64,000 bases of DNA from Turnera subulata (GCA_028386065.3 JAKUCV010002095.1:1-64000); one strand, 5' to 3'; positions 1-11,763 are shown, counted from the first letter of the stretch. Translations and numbers: made by a program. Notes: generated by a model from the sequence alone, not told the origin.

Positions 1-372
1 TGTTCATATTGATCGTCTTTCCATTGTCGTGAGCACTTCGGACTCACCCCTCACCTGCGGGCTTTCATCCCGTAGGATGAGTTGTTCATTGTACAGGTTG
101 ATGCATTCCAGACAGGCTGTGATGTTCCCCTTGGACAGGCTTGGATCCATAGTTTGCATTTATGCATACAGTGTATATGTGAGTTTCATAAGTCTTCCGT
201 TGTGCATGTTTTCACTATTGGGCCGGGATTTATTATTTATGTTGTTTTACTATTTTGGGCCGTTCGGCCGAGTTATTTCTGTTTACACTGTATGCTTGGG
301 CTTATTTGGTTGGGTTGTCACAGTTCCGGCTCGTGTTTACTGTGTACGGTAAATTCGGGTCGGGGCGCTTCA
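1..372 (+). repeat. 3' end of a Tekay-type LTR
   Basis: This stretch matches the last part of the long LTRs at 48601-51374 and 56169-58947. Shared landmarks are GAGCACTTCGGACTCACCCC near position 30 and the terminal GGGGCGCTTCA ending at 372. The window opens inside the LTR, so its start is not visible. After 372 the sequence changes at once to a Tat-like LTR, so this copy appears to have landed in that LTR. Open frames within it are not credible genes. Confidence 0.8.
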
Positions 373-2070
373 TAACACACCTTGGGAAATAGTTTTAGAA
401 TTTTTCAGGAACCCAAACGGTCCCAATTGAATTTTCCACAAATAGTGCGCGAATTAGGAGAATTTTTGGGAATTTTGTTGAAAACATTTCCCTCATCCGT
501 TTTTCGAACCATTTTTTGCCATGGAAGTGTAGAAGGTATGAAATTACACCTTCTCTCATTTTTTGAGAATTTTTCAAGACTTGAGCGGGCCTCGGCTTAA
601 TTTTACGAAGATTTGATCTTGACTTGCCTATGACTCGGATAAAATTTTACACATTTGTAGAAAATGCATCTCTAGTCAGAATATCGTGCCGTTTTTTTCA
701 AAACCCTTTAGAACACAAGTGTAGAACCTCCATGAATTTTTTGGGAATTTTCCAAGCCTCAGGCGGGTCCCGTTTCGAAGAAACTAGTTTACAACTAAAG
801 TCATGGCCTGAAGCCATGGCTTGAAGCCTTTTATGCACTTGTTTGATTGATTGTTTTGCATGTTTTGCATTATAAATATTATGTTGCATTGTTTATTCGT
901 GTGCTTGCTTGTTAGTTTGCATGTTAGGGGGTCCCCAAGTATGAAATAGGTATGTCTTCTAGGATAGGCCCTTGTGCAACTTCTGTGGTTGATGCGAAAA
1001 TCATTAAACTCAGTTTTTCAAGATGCTTTTCCGTCAATGATGATTTCAAATATTTTTCAACTATGCTTTTTGTGAATTCATTTGGGCATAAACATCTTTA
1101 TAGATGCATTCTTTTGTCAAATCCACACACCTTTCTACAAGAAAAGTTTTGATGCATAAAGAACCATTTTCTCCAAATTTGCATGTTTTCAAAAATAATC
1201 CCTAAAGCTTAGTTTTCAAATAGGAAATGTGTTGGTAAAAGCCATGCTTCCATTAGGCAATCTGAAAATGAAAATGAATGTTTTGACAACCAATCACCCT
1301 TTTTATATCGATCTTTTTGTCTAGCATTTGTCTAGGTCTAGACACATCAAATGGTTTTATAACTAAAGCATTGTATGTTTCTAAAACTTGCTCATCCTTA
1401 TTCTTTGAAAATTGCATATATCAGTTTTATGCACAAAATTCCATCTTTTCATGGATTTGACTTAAGTTTGCATTGAAGATTTTTCTTAATCTCCAAATGT
1501 GTTTTCTTAAACGTATTCTTCCTAAGAAACTATCTGAGAAGAATGATTGCTTGCACTTTCTAAAGTATTTTGAGAAACTAAGCCCACCTCCACAGCACGG
1601 GGGACAAAAGTTCGTTTAAGTAAGGATCGGGCCAATTCTAGAAGAAGACCTAGGTTAGCCTTGGGGATCTCCATTTAGAAGAACTACGAGAGCTTTGAAC
1701 CCAAGAGTAGGGAGGTACGTAGACAGTCTCATGTGGATGAGACGCAAGCTCAAATGTGTAAATATTTTGCATTCCATGTATTTGTTTGTTAGTTTTGTTC
1801 ACATGAAGTATTTGATCCGACTATGAACTGTACACATTGACCTTGGCATCCAATATCACCGACATTGTCTTAGTTAAGATGGTGGTTCGCGATAAACGAA
1901 CCGCCGGACCCTCCTCTTGGTTTCGAGATTTATGCTTTATCCGAACTCAACAACGGGTTTTCCTCAAGTTTTCGCTTAATAAAAAATTTAGGTGGCGACT
2001 CCTTTTTTGTAAGATAACCAAGAGAAGATCAAGAACAGTGTGTGCCAATGTGCTTCTGTGAGTTTGTCCG
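373..2070 (+). repeat. Tat/Ogre-like Ty3 LTR fragment, copy 1
   Basis: The sequence is a diverged relative of 20533-25345, in the same order and orientation. Shared landmarks are a GCATGTTAGG block near 920 and 23920, the ATAGGCCC block near 960 and 23970, and the ACGTAGACAGTCTC block near 1710 matching about 25280. GTGGCGACTCC near 1995 is typical of the end or leader of Tat-clade LTRs. No coding domain is visible. The 3' boundary is uncertain because I could not identify a terminal CA with a clear primer site. Confidence 0.6.
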
Positions 2071-2371
2071 GATTTTTGATATTTTCTTTGAATGAATTTA
2101 GCCTAAAGTGTGAATACCGTGCAGGCATATGGTTGGTGGGTTTTAAGTGAGACCGTTTGTAACTCCTCCAGTTATACCTGGGATATGTTTGGAACGATGG
2201 TTCTTTGGGAAGTGGTTAATTCGTCTATCCCGGGAATCATCAAATCAGTTCTCTCTACTGAATCGCAGGCTATCCAATGTAAACCATGGTAACGAGGCGA
2301 TATCCCTACCAATTGAACCGCGGTGTGGTGTTCATAATAGAAGAAGATAAAAAGGAGCAAAGACTTACCTC

Positions 2372-2600
2372 GTAGACACCTCCTTTTTCCTTTTGCTTTA
2401 TAGGGTTGTTGTTCACACCCACAAGCTTTCCTCCTCTTAGTTTTACCTTGACCAACCTGAAATCTCCTTTCTTGATGCTTCTGGATGCTTGGCTCCACAG
2501 GAATTTCATCAAAGTAACAGTAGGGAGAAGTGTTTGACGACTTGGAGAGGTAGAGTTTCTCCAAGCTTTTTAAGCTTTTAAGGGGGTGTGTGTAGAGAGA
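2372..2600 (-). other. Possible first exon of unknown minus-strand transcript
   Basis: A minus-strand open frame starts near 2512 and reads a basic peptide with the segment SIKKGDFRLVKVKLRGGKLV. It ends at a strong donor (GAG|GTAAGT, near 2371). A TATA-like box lies upstream at 2635-2643. I do not recognise the peptide. It could be a leader exon of a retrotransposon rather than a host gene. Confidence 0.25.
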
Positions 2601-2634
2601 ATTTCTGGACCTCTTGGAAGTGAGTAGGGGGCCG

Positions 2635-2643
2635 CTATTTATA
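2635..2643 (-). promoter_or_regulatory. Possible TATA box, minus strand
   Basis: Read on the minus strand this is TATAAATAG. About 270 bases downstream on the same strand lies a good splice donor (GAG followed by GTAAGT near 2371). Together they look like the promoter and first exon of a decayed gene or the transcription start of an LTR. No matching protein family was recognised. Confidence 0.35.
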
Positions 2644-4618
2644 GAGTTCTAGAGTACAGAGATCATGGACCTCATCAATGGTCGGGATCCTTGCTAAAAA
2701 TCCAACCAAAAACGCGTAAAATCGTCTTAATAGTCGAAAATTTTTGATTTTCCGCATACCAGGGACGCACGACCGCCACTTCCGGGTGGTCTTGTCGACA
2801 TAACCGCGGCAATGACGATCTTTCCCTTCTATGACCGCCCAGGCTTGGCGGTCATCGTGAAATGGCCGCCCAGCCCCCATTACTGTGCGCGTTCTTACCT
2901 TTTTGGATCCCGATTCTCATTAATTCCTGGTCTAATTGATCTTTCAGCGTGAATCAAAGATTACCAATCCAGAATATACTCCTTTCTTGATTACTACTCC
3001 TCCAGATCACTCCAATCAACATTAATACACCCAAATCTACTTAATTTTCATACTCTTTTATCATATTCTTACATTTCACATAAAAGATAATTTTGATTCT
3101 AATCCATGAAAATTAGAGCCAAAGTGGGCTGTAAGAAAAGTGTTCCTAGTGGGCTACTCTCTTGCAGGTGTTCCTAGTGGCGCAGGAAACCTTGCCACGT
3201 TAGCATTTCCACCGGATTCCGACAAGAGGGACCAAAACAAGCCAACTAAGGGGCGACAAAGAGATGGAAAGAAGCCAAAATTCAATATAGGGATGAATTC
3301 CAACGTTAGCGCCCAACACAGGGATGAAGCAAGTCTTTAATCCAAAAATTTTTAGGTTTGAAACTTGAACTTTGGAAAAAAAAAAATTCAGTTTAGGCTG
3401 GAGAGTTGAGCTTTAGAAAAACTCTTATATAAATTTTAGTTGAGCCTTTGTAAAAGCTTAAGTTGGAGAGTTAAACCTTGGTAAAAACTCTTGTAAAGGT
3501 TATAACTTGAGCCTTGAAAAAACTAAGGTTGTAAAGGTTGGGTTTTACCTTTTAAGAAACTACTTAGTGTCTTTGGCAAATCTCAAAGGGGAGCCATGCT
3601 TAGTGGATCTACCCTCAGGATTAAGGGGAACCACTCTAAATTGGTGTGTTATGTGTTTACTTTGTTCTCTTACATTGAACATTTATTGTGTTCCTAGAAA
3701 TTCAAATTCTATGAATTTTTTTCAAAGTAATTTTAAAAGCTAATTCACCCTTTTTTAGCTTACATAAACACTTTATTGTCTCATAGTTGAAGTTTGACAA
3801 GGGTAGAAAAAATTGGATATTTTAATCATTTACTTTAAAAATGGAGCACTATTAACAACGATTGGATTGCGGATATAGTCTTCCACAGTTTGTATATATA
3901 TGATATTTCTTCTTTTATTGGAAGGAAGAAAAAAACAAATCGTGATCAGATGATGATCATGAAGAGTATGTTCAATTAACCCTTGTTTCGTAAATCTTGT
4001 GCCATTTAACCGCAAAATGAGGGAAGTGCCAGAAATTCAAATTAATGAATATTTCAACAAGAAGCAGTGGATCCAAAAAAATATTAGTGGGGGAGAAAAA
4101 AAAATCCGCAGTAACTCTATGCAGAGTCAATCAAGGTCTTACATGACCCAAAAGAGTCTCAAGACTCCCTGGAGGTCCATTCCCTTTGAAGCATTCCACA
4201 TCACCAATTGGCTTAGAACTTATTGATACTCTAGCAGGGATTCGAGTCCCACCTTTAAAATCAAGCTTTTATTAAAAACAACGAGTTCGATATAGGTTTC
4301 TTCTTGAATACGCCATTAGTAATAATGGAGCGTTTAGAGAGCATTGCCATAAAAACACAGTGATGATATACAGCCGAAATATTTGAGCAAAGCATTAAAA
4401 AGCTTTGCTTCTTGTTGTGCGATTTGTCACGGTATCAAATCCCACTTGGCTACTTTATTTGGTGACCTCTTTTGGGAAATATGAAATATGTTACTGTCTT
4501 TTCGTCTTCTTTTCCCTGCTTTCTGAATTCCAATAACTATGCAACGGAGGCCAGAATCAAGCAATAAAACTGTATCAGCTTCTCTTATTATCCTGAAAAT
4601 TGAATTTTTAAAATATCG

Positions 4619-4818
4619 TGTTATAAAATATACACGTGGATGTTATTTCTCTACCTACCTTTCCCCTTGTTCTTGTATAAATATTTAATAAACCCAATGA
4701 AGAAGATAGAGGAAATGAGCTTGCTCTTCCCCCTTCCTTCTATTTTTCTGCTCATCTCTTCCTCTTCCAATCTTCTTCCTTCAATTTTATTCTTCATTCA
4801 ACAACAATACTTACAACA
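4619..4818 (+). repeat. 5' LTR of copia-1
   Basis: This 200-bp LTR begins TGTTATAAAATATACAC and ends TTACAACA. A possible TATA motif (TATAAATA) is at about 4676. The last 75 bases match the 3' LTR at 10661-10745 closely, but the central 115 bases or so are absent there. Confidence 0.75.
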
Positions 4819-4837
4819 CGTTATCAGCACGATAACG
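4819..4837 (+). promoter_or_regulatory. Primer-binding-site region of copia-1
   Basis: The bases directly after the 5' LTR are CGTTATCAGCACGATAACG. They contain TTATCAGCACG, which often follows LTRs of this kind of plant copia element. The site is also a perfect hairpin: CGTTATC and GATAACG are reverse complements around an AGCAC loop. Copia-2 has nearly the same sequence at 41229-41248. Confidence 0.5.
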
Positions 4838-4939
4838 CCACTACCCGAGCAAGACGAAAATCCGAACACGATGAAAACTGAGGAAGAAGAAAAATGGCAG
4901 AAAAAAAAAACCCAGAAGATCTGCACCACGGTTACTGTT

Positions 4940-5400
4940 CATCAGTAATCGTTCTGTGCAACTACCCGTCTCACCACCCCCACCGTCGGCATCCTCACCC
5001 CATCGCCGACCAGACGACGTCACCTCCGCCCGGTTTCCGTCGCTGACGCGCCGTCACAGGGAGAAGACCCGACTAGAAATTCACGGATCCTCTTCCCGCC
5101 GCCGCTGTCAACGCCACCAGCAGCGTCGCACCGTTTTCCCACCACAACTTGTGCCGCCTCGTCACCGCCGTGCCTGCGACACCTTTCTCGCGCTGTTGCG
5201 CCGCCGCCGCCGTCTATGGGTGCAAACCCGTGATTTACCGGGTCGCAACCCGTTTAGACCGGCGGGTCGAGGCAAGTTGAAGATGACCCCGGCCCGTTTC
5301 TGCAACCGGGTCGGATCCGGGTCTGGGTCGGGTTTTTGACCCGCGGGTTGTGGGTTTTCGGGCCTGAGCTGCACTGTGCGGCCCAATTCCTATAAAAAAT
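4940..5400 (+). other. GC-rich leader of copia-1
   Basis: Between the primer site and the degenerate gag lies a GC-rich block of Pro, Arg and Ala codons (about 4960-5210), followed by runs of GGGTCGGGT and GGCCC. The same arrangement is found in copia-2 (41330-41850) and in the Tekay LTRs (49180-49780 and 56740-57350). No protein domain was recognised. It is more likely transcribed leader or captured exon-like DNA than a gene. Confidence 0.45.
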
Positions 5401-6106
5401 ATGGGCCGGTACTGTTCACGGCCCAGTCCATTAAAAAAAACCAGAAAAGGAAAGAAAAAGAAGAGAAGAGAAAAAAAAAGAAAAATAAGAAAAGAAGAAA
5501 AAGAGAGAAAAGGAAAAAAGAAAAAAAATGAAGAAAAGGGGAGAGGATGGAAATATATATACCGGAATAGTAACCGGATATTAATATGCTATATATTATA
5601 TATTATTGCTGAAAGATTTATCGAGTAAGCATATTTTATATATATTTTTTTTAAATTACGATTGGGCTATTAAAAAAAAAAAGGCTCATTGCATTTGATT
5701 TTCTTGCTTTTAATTTTATTTATGTTTTGTTTGGGCTCATACTAGGCCCATCACTTTTAAATTTTCAGTTATTGGGCTGATTAATAAAAAGGCCCATATT
5801 TATTTATTTTAATTAAGTCTTTATTTATTTAATTATGTTACTTGAATTTGAGGCCCTCAAAATTTCCGGAAGAAATTTATCATGGGCATTAAATGCTGAA
5901 ATGCATTTAAATGATAATAGTCTGAAAGACTAAATGAAAGAGTCTAGAGGACTCAATAAAAGGAAAATAAAGCAGAGACTCGAAGTCTTACCGACAAAAG
6001 ATTCTGAAGATCCTTTGAAAGGAAAATTGAAGAAAAATATCAACCACCAGAAGATGGACATTATATGACCACCAGAAGATGTATACTGTACTTATCTTGC
6101 TTACCC

Positions 6107-7275
6107 TGAAGGTGCAAGTCAATATATACCGGAAAATAGATACTGTACTTATCTTGCTTACCCTGAAGGTGCAAGCAAATATATATTGAATAATTTAATT
6201 TAATTTTATGTTTAGTTTTATTATTTTTCAATTTTATGTTTCAATTTTATTTAATTTTATTTCCTTTACAGTATTTTATAATTGTTTCTAGAATAATAGC
6301 TCAGGCATTAGTCTTGAAGACAATGCAAATTGACATCCAAAGGGGGAGAGTTATATGTGTTGGATGTCAACTATTTCACATAACATGTGATAGTACAAAT
6401 CTCGAAATGAGAAAGAAATTAACACGCTCCAGAAGAGCATAAGATTGAATACGTTCATGAGGAACGCATGCTTTACTATGATCTAGAAGATCATATAATT
6501 ATGCTCTGGAAGAGCAAATACTCTTGAAGAGTACAAAAACCCCCACTTGCACTAATAAAAGCGATTATTATGGATCCCGTCGAATTGGCTCTGCTCCATT
6601 CCCTGAAGTGAATGTGATTGTATGTAATAATTTTGATTATGATTATGAACATTCGATTGGACACAAACAGGCCTTATAACAAGGCATCGAGTAAATGGTT
6701 ATCAAATGTCCTTGAAGGACAAATTTAATATTGATAAAACCGTTACTTACCCTAAAGGTATAAGCTTGAATGATTTTATTTTATGTTCAGCTTTATTATT
6801 AATTGTTATATTTGTTACATTATGTTTATTTCATGCATGTTATTACTGCTAAATTTTTAATATGAACATAAAACTATCGTTGACTCGGGCATTTGTCCTG
6901 AAGACAATGCCATGACATATTCCGTATTTAATAAACGGAAATTATTCATAAGTAACAATGATAGTACAATCTCGAGAAAATTAATATGATCTAGAAAAGC
7001 ACAAATTTACTATACTCTAGAAGAGTATATATTTAAGCTCCAGAAAAGCATAACTTTCACTATACTTTAGAAAAGTATATATCTAAGCTCCAAAAGAGCA
7101 CAAGTTATATTAAGATCTAGAATAGCATATATTTACGCTCCAGAGGAGCATGAGATTTAATATGCTCCGAAAAAGTAAAATATTTATGCTCTGGAAGAGC
7201 TTGAATTTTATTATACTCCAAAAGAGCATAAATTTCATTATACTCTTGAAGAGTACAAACTTTCATATTTATAAC
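6107..7275 (+). repeat. Duplicated block with short CTCCAGAAGAGCA-like repeats in copia-1
   Basis: The segment has many degenerate copies of a 13-17 bp unit around CTCCAGAAGAGCA (for example near 6427, 6500, 7025, 7138 and 7190). The flanking order (CTTACCCTGAAGG, then TTTATGTT, then TTGTCCTGAAGACAATG) occurs twice, at about 6107-6550 and 6750-7270. Copia-2 has this module once, at 42650-43030. A block of the gag region was therefore duplicated in copia-1. Confidence 0.55.
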
Positions 7276-7429
7276 AATTAATAAAATTCTGTTGAGACAA
7301 TAAAGAGATATTGAATATCCCCATGTTAAAATGCCTATAGGAAACTAACAAGTGGGGGAAAGTTTATTTACGTTATTCTTTAGATTGTACTACATAAATA
7401 TTTGAGTCAATAAAAGTTATCGTATCCAG

Positions 7430-8040
7430 TTTGAAGCTGGCACTTAGCAGCCTGAAGCTTGCACACAACAGCTTGAAGCTGGTACATTATAGCCCGAAGC
7501 GGACACTAGCCTGAAGCTAGCAATTTAAGTTATTAGATTCCTCCTTGTTGAGTTTTTGTTTTGAGTTAAGAGTTTCAAGGAGTGGGATTTGAGTTTTCAC
7601 TCTTCTTCTTTGAGTGTTTGAGTGTGGGGACAAAGAATATTCCTAGTTTTTTTCACAAAAAGTGAATAGCAATGCCTTTAGTGCATGAGAAAGTCTTCCT
7701 AGCTACTCTCACAGCCCTATCCGGACACCAAAAGGGAGGGTAGGGCGTAAAGAGTAGCGGACACTAGCCTGAAGCTAGCAATTTAAGTTATTGAACTTAT
7801 CATACCCAGCAGAAGCTGGAATGCACTAGCCTGAAGCTAGCAATTTTAAGTGTTTAAATACACAGTTTACACAGCCCGAAGCTGAGACCAACTAGAAGTT
7901 GGCTGATAAATATGTAATTTATAGCTAGTAATGCACCAGTAAGAAGCTGACAAATAATCTTCCTAACTCATCATATCCAGCCTGAAGCTGGCATATATAT
8001 ATAGCAGCCTGAAGCTGACACCAACTTGAAGTTGGTACAT
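7430..8040 (+). repeat. Degenerate AGCCTGAAGCTGGCA repeats in copia-1 pol
   Basis: At least ten imperfect copies of a unit reading CAGCCTGAAGCTGGCA occur just upstream of the pre-integrase motif. Several units (GAAGCT, AGCTTC) are themselves partly palindromic. Translated, they give short repeats like PEAGT. One unit survives at 44278 in copia-2, so the expansion is largely private to copia-1. Confidence 0.6.
7498..7792. other. 221-bp insert between 37-bp perfect direct repeats
   Basis: The 37 bases at 7498-7534 recur exactly at 7756-7792; both begin AGCGGACACTAGCCTGAAGC. Between them lie 221 bases (7535-7755) unlike the surrounding repeats. The insert has no terminal inverted repeats and no open frame. 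It may be a tandem duplication with filler or an insertion with an unusually long duplication. Confidence 0.6.
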
Positions 8041-8044
8041 GGAC

Positions 8045-10400
8045 ATATTGTTTGGCATGACCGGTTGGGCCATTCCGGGTCAATAATGATGCATAAAATT
8101 TATTTGGTCATTCATTGAAAAACCAGAAGTTTTTACAATCAATGAATTTCCATGTGTTTGTTTGCTGCGAAATTAATAATACGGCCTTCCTAAGATGAGA
8201 TTGGCCTAGACCAGCAAGTTTGGGATTAATTTTGGGATATGAATGTGGGCAGATAAATCCGTTGTGTTGACCATCTAGGTAATTTTTACGATGCATCGAC
8301 TAGATGGTCCATCGTGTGACGCAAGTTGACATTGTGCGCACTTGTTTTAATGATTAAGCCACTTGCGGGTACATATCCCTACTTATGTTATTAGACTATA
8401 TGTCTAGATAATGCTGCTATGTTTCTTCAATGGATAATGTATATCATTGAAAATAAACCCAAACAGATCTGGGGGAACATTGACAATTGATTGCAGGACC
8501 ATTGATGAAATATAACTATTTGAGAAAATGGAATTTTACACGTAGCATCACTTGTGTGCATCAAGCCAACAAGCTATCATAAAATCTCCCCATTTAATTG
8601 GTTCTTGCTCACAAAATATCTCCCATCTTCGGACCGTTGATTATGTACCAAATGCTCCACCACAGTATAGTAAAGTTGGTCCTTGAAGATTGGGAATAGA
8701 TCTTGGGTATGAATCTCCATCAATTACAACGTTATTGAAACTATTGACTAAAAGATTGGAGATTCATTTATAGCAAGATTGCTTATTGTTAATTCGATAT
8801 GTGTGTATATCCAACATCAGGGGGAGAAAATAAGCAGCTGGATCAAGATATTATTGAAATGCATTATCAATGTATGATTGTTGATCCTCAAACAAATTAG
8901 TGTGAACCTGAAGTTCAAAAGATGATTCATTTGCAGGAAATTGATAGTGACCAAATCTTATATACCAGCTACAAATGCTCATGTTCAAATTAATGTTCCA
9001 GAAGAACAAGTATAGTATGCAAATGAATCTAAAGTACGCAAGAAGCGTAGAATATACTCGGTTCCAAAAAAAAAATAATAAAATTCTCGATAAGAGAGAA
9101 AGGAGCAAAAGAGATAAGATGGCCCCAATAAGAAAATAAGACCTCCAGTAGAGTTTCATATTAAAAGTCCTCAAGAAGAGGATAATCCTCCAGAATAGGT
9201 TTTCTGACACAATTAATAAAATTTCAGAAGTAACTCAGGTACCTGAAATAAAATGAGTATGATGAGATCTCAATTACAGTGTCATGAATAAGATGGAACC
9301 GACGTGAAATAACCGTCGACGGAATATTTATTTTTATATAGCGCTAAATATTATGAAAGAAAATGAGGATCATGAACCTACATCTGTTGAGGAATGTAGG
9401 CGCAGATTGATTGGCCAAAATAGAGAGATATAATTAAGGCTGTGTTAGACTCGATTGTGAAACGAGAAATTTTCCGAACCTGTAGTTCGTACAACAATGG
9501 TATAAAACTGGTCAATTATAAATGGGTGTTTGTGCGAAAAAGGGGGGAAAGCACGGTTTTTGTCGCACAAAGCACGTTTTGCAGCACAAGGTTTTACCCA
9601 AATGACCTGGTATTAATTGTGAGGAGAAATACTCCCCTGTGGTGGATGCAATTATTTTAGATAAGTCTGGCATAATATGAAAAGAATTAGAAATGCATCA
9701 AATGGATGCTATTACAGCCTATTTTTTTTTATGGATCCGTAAGTCATGACATTGCATGAGATTCTCTGAAGGATTCAAGTTGCTTGAAACAACAAATTCC
9801 CGGGAATATATTTAATTATATTGATCTTTATATGGTTTGAACCAATTTGAGTATCTATAATGATTCTCACATATATGCTTAATATGTTTTATTTGATCCA
9901 TGTGTGAATTTATCATTATTGATGATTAATGGTTTAGATACTATTATTGTAATTTAAATATTATTGGAACTCCTGAAGAAGTTTCCAAAAGTGGTGCTAT
10001 ATTTCAAGAAAGAGTTTGAGATGAAAATCTCATAGAAGAATTAGATTGGTCCTGAAGTACTTTGCTAAAGTACAATTTATCATGCTAGTAATATGAAGCC
10101 TGAAGCTTATGCCATAAACCTATTGGCAAGATATTGGTTTTGCAGATGCAGGTCTATTATTTGATCCATATAAAGCACAAAGCAGATACCTAAAGTATCA
10201 TGGCAAGCACAAAACGCTACCAAAAGGCAGATGATGTTATACATGAAACTAGTCAAGATTGTGTTTTGCTACATTTGAAGATGCTGCATCCTCAAGAATC
10301 ATATAGATAGCGAGGCAGATGCTCCGATTTTACATGTAGAGCTGCTATATCATTGCAACCACAGAAGCAAGATAGCAAGGAAGAAGCTCCAACGACAAAA
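8045..10400 (+). pseudogene. Decayed copia-1 pol (integrase, RT, RNase H remnants)
   Basis: Translated pieces in several frames match the copia polyprotein. HDRLGHSG-like coding near 8056 is the GAG-pre-integrase motif. Coding near 8620-8700 resembles the integrase C-terminal HLRTFGC and PPQ region. RT coding at 9430-9560 gives LDSIVKREIF and NYKWVFVRKR, and near 9610-9770 YSPVVDA and a GFKL stretch. The frames are interrupted throughout, so no enzyme can be made. The role would have been integration and reverse transcription of the element. Confidence 0.7.
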
Positions 10401-10647
10401 TATGAAGATAATGCTGTCCAATTAAAGTAACAATGTATCAAAAGTGATCGGACAAAGCACACGTCACCAGAAGTTGACAAGGATGATTGGCATGCAACGA
10501 CATCAAGAGAGGCCAAAATGAGGGGGAGTAGAATACGCACTGCACTTTTTTTTACTTCATCAAGTTTTTATCCCACATGATTTTTCTTGGTAAGGTTTTT
10601 AATGAGGCAGTTCTTCCTAAGCATATTCTACCCAATGTAAAAATAAC

Positions 10648-10660
10648 ATCCAAGGGGGAG
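10648..10660 (+). other. Polypurine tract of copia-1
   Basis: ATCCAAGGGGGAG directly precedes the 3' LTR. This is the expected plus-strand primer for reverse transcription. The 150 bases upstream, including TTTTTCTTGGTAAGG and AATGAGGCAG, are well conserved with copia-2 at 46840-47000. Confidence 0.75.
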
Positions 10661-10745
10661 TGTTATAAGATATACAGCTCATCTCTTCCTCTTCCAATCT
10701 TCTTCCTTCAATTCTATTCTTCATTCAACAACAATATTTACAACA
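10661..10745 (+). repeat. Shortened 3' LTR of copia-1
   Basis: The 85 bases start TGTTATAAGATATACA and end TTTACAACA. Compared with the 5' LTR the central 115 bases or so are missing, with the break after ATATACA and before GCTCATCTC. The lost part includes the possible TATA motif. Confidence 0.7.
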
Positions 10746-11763
10746 GTTTTCCTTTTTTGAGTATTGAATTGGACAAGTTTCAATTTTCAACATAGAACTT
10801 ATAAGAAAAATAGTAGTACAGAGACGCTATTAGAGTCTGGTTAAAATATAAACTGGCAAATTGGGGATTGACTTGGCGACAGTGTCATCAATTCAATCCC
10901 CAATTTCGACACCAGCATAGGATCCAGAATTTCAGTATTAGTAGAAGCTCCGCAATCTTTTCAACAAGAAACAACAAGTAGCTTGAGCGAGACAAAGTAC
11001 CATCCGATGCAATCACTATGAGCACGGCCGCGTGATAAATGTTGTGGCTCTTCCTAACAGACTGGATTACTTAAAAAGTACACTCAATTGCAGGGGAGGA
11101 AAAAGAAGGAAAAAGGTGAAGCACATACATGATATGCGACTTGCTTTCTCTTATCTCTTAGCACGCGCGCCTGCCTTACATATCCCCGGTTCAGCACTAA
11201 CATTTCAAGAAGATTAAACAAGTGTACATGTATAATGATTTTGTAGCTACCTCATTGAATCAGACACCGTTTAAGTTGTTAATGAATTGGTTCATATTTT
11301 TTTTTTTTGATGAAAAATGCATTGGTTCATATTGGGAACCCACACAAGCATCAGTGCATCATCATCACCCATGGTCTCTTAATCATCACTCTATGCATAA
11401 CAAGATTGGAGTGATTGAATGAAGAAGAAACATTGCGGCCTTGAAACATTTTCCTTTCTTAAGGTCAAACCCGAAATTAACAAAACTAAAACAACAGTAC
11501 AAAGTTGAACATCAGAAAAAAGAAGAAAAGTGAGAGCAAAATGCATAGTCAAGACACATTTAGTTACAAACCTGTTTATAGGGTATTTCCCTTCCTAAAT
11601 CAGCTAAAAAAAAAGCCTCCACCAAATGCTAACACAACCAAGGATACAATTACAAACCCATAAAAGAAAAAAAAAAGAAAAGAGAACATACATATATAAA
11701 TATAGAAAGTCACCATAAATACATCACTCGAACCTAATCAGTCGTCACCACTAGGCTATGTAA
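10746..11763. other. Intergenic; 3' flank of the DUF662 gene
   Basis: No gene is visible. The part nearest 11763 should hold the 3' UTR and poly(A) region of the minus-strand DUF662 gene. A foldback of two 14-bp perfect arms is at 10858-10906 (AAATTGGGGATTGA with its reverse complement, loop 21 bases). Confidence 0.6.

Larger units (their letters stand above)
2071..4618. other. Unresolved stretch without a recognisable gene
   Basis: This region holds no intact gene that I can recognise. It contains the possible minus-strand promoter and exon listed separately, and an AT-rich part near 3340-3770 with repeated AGAGTT and AAAACTC units that ends in AATTCACCC, which resembles the edge of a decayed copia LTR. 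Near 4228 GGGATTCGAGTCCC resembles a polymerase III B box, but no matching A box was convincing. Confidence 0.45.
4619..10745 (+). mobile_element. Ty1/copia element copia-1, decayed
   Basis: The element runs from a short 5' LTR (TGTTATAAAA...TTACAACA) through a primer-site-like GTTATCAGCACG to decayed pol. It ends with a polypurine tract (AAGGGGGAG) and a shortened 3' LTR. Pol remnants recognised by translation are the GAG-pre-integrase motif (CATGACCGGTTGGGCCATTC, near 8056), an integrase C-terminal stretch near 8630 and reverse transcriptase near 9430-9800. The order pre-integrase, integrase, RT is the Ty1/copia order. Relative to copia-2 (41062-47176) it has an extra duplicated block near 6640-7430 and an insertion near 7535. 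The 5-base flanks (TATCG and GTTTT) do not match, so no target duplication survives. Confidence 0.8.

Noticed and set aside
5401..5628. Lys/Glu-rich 75-codon frame
   Set aside because: It is a translation of an A/G-rich tract in the copia-1 leader with no domain.
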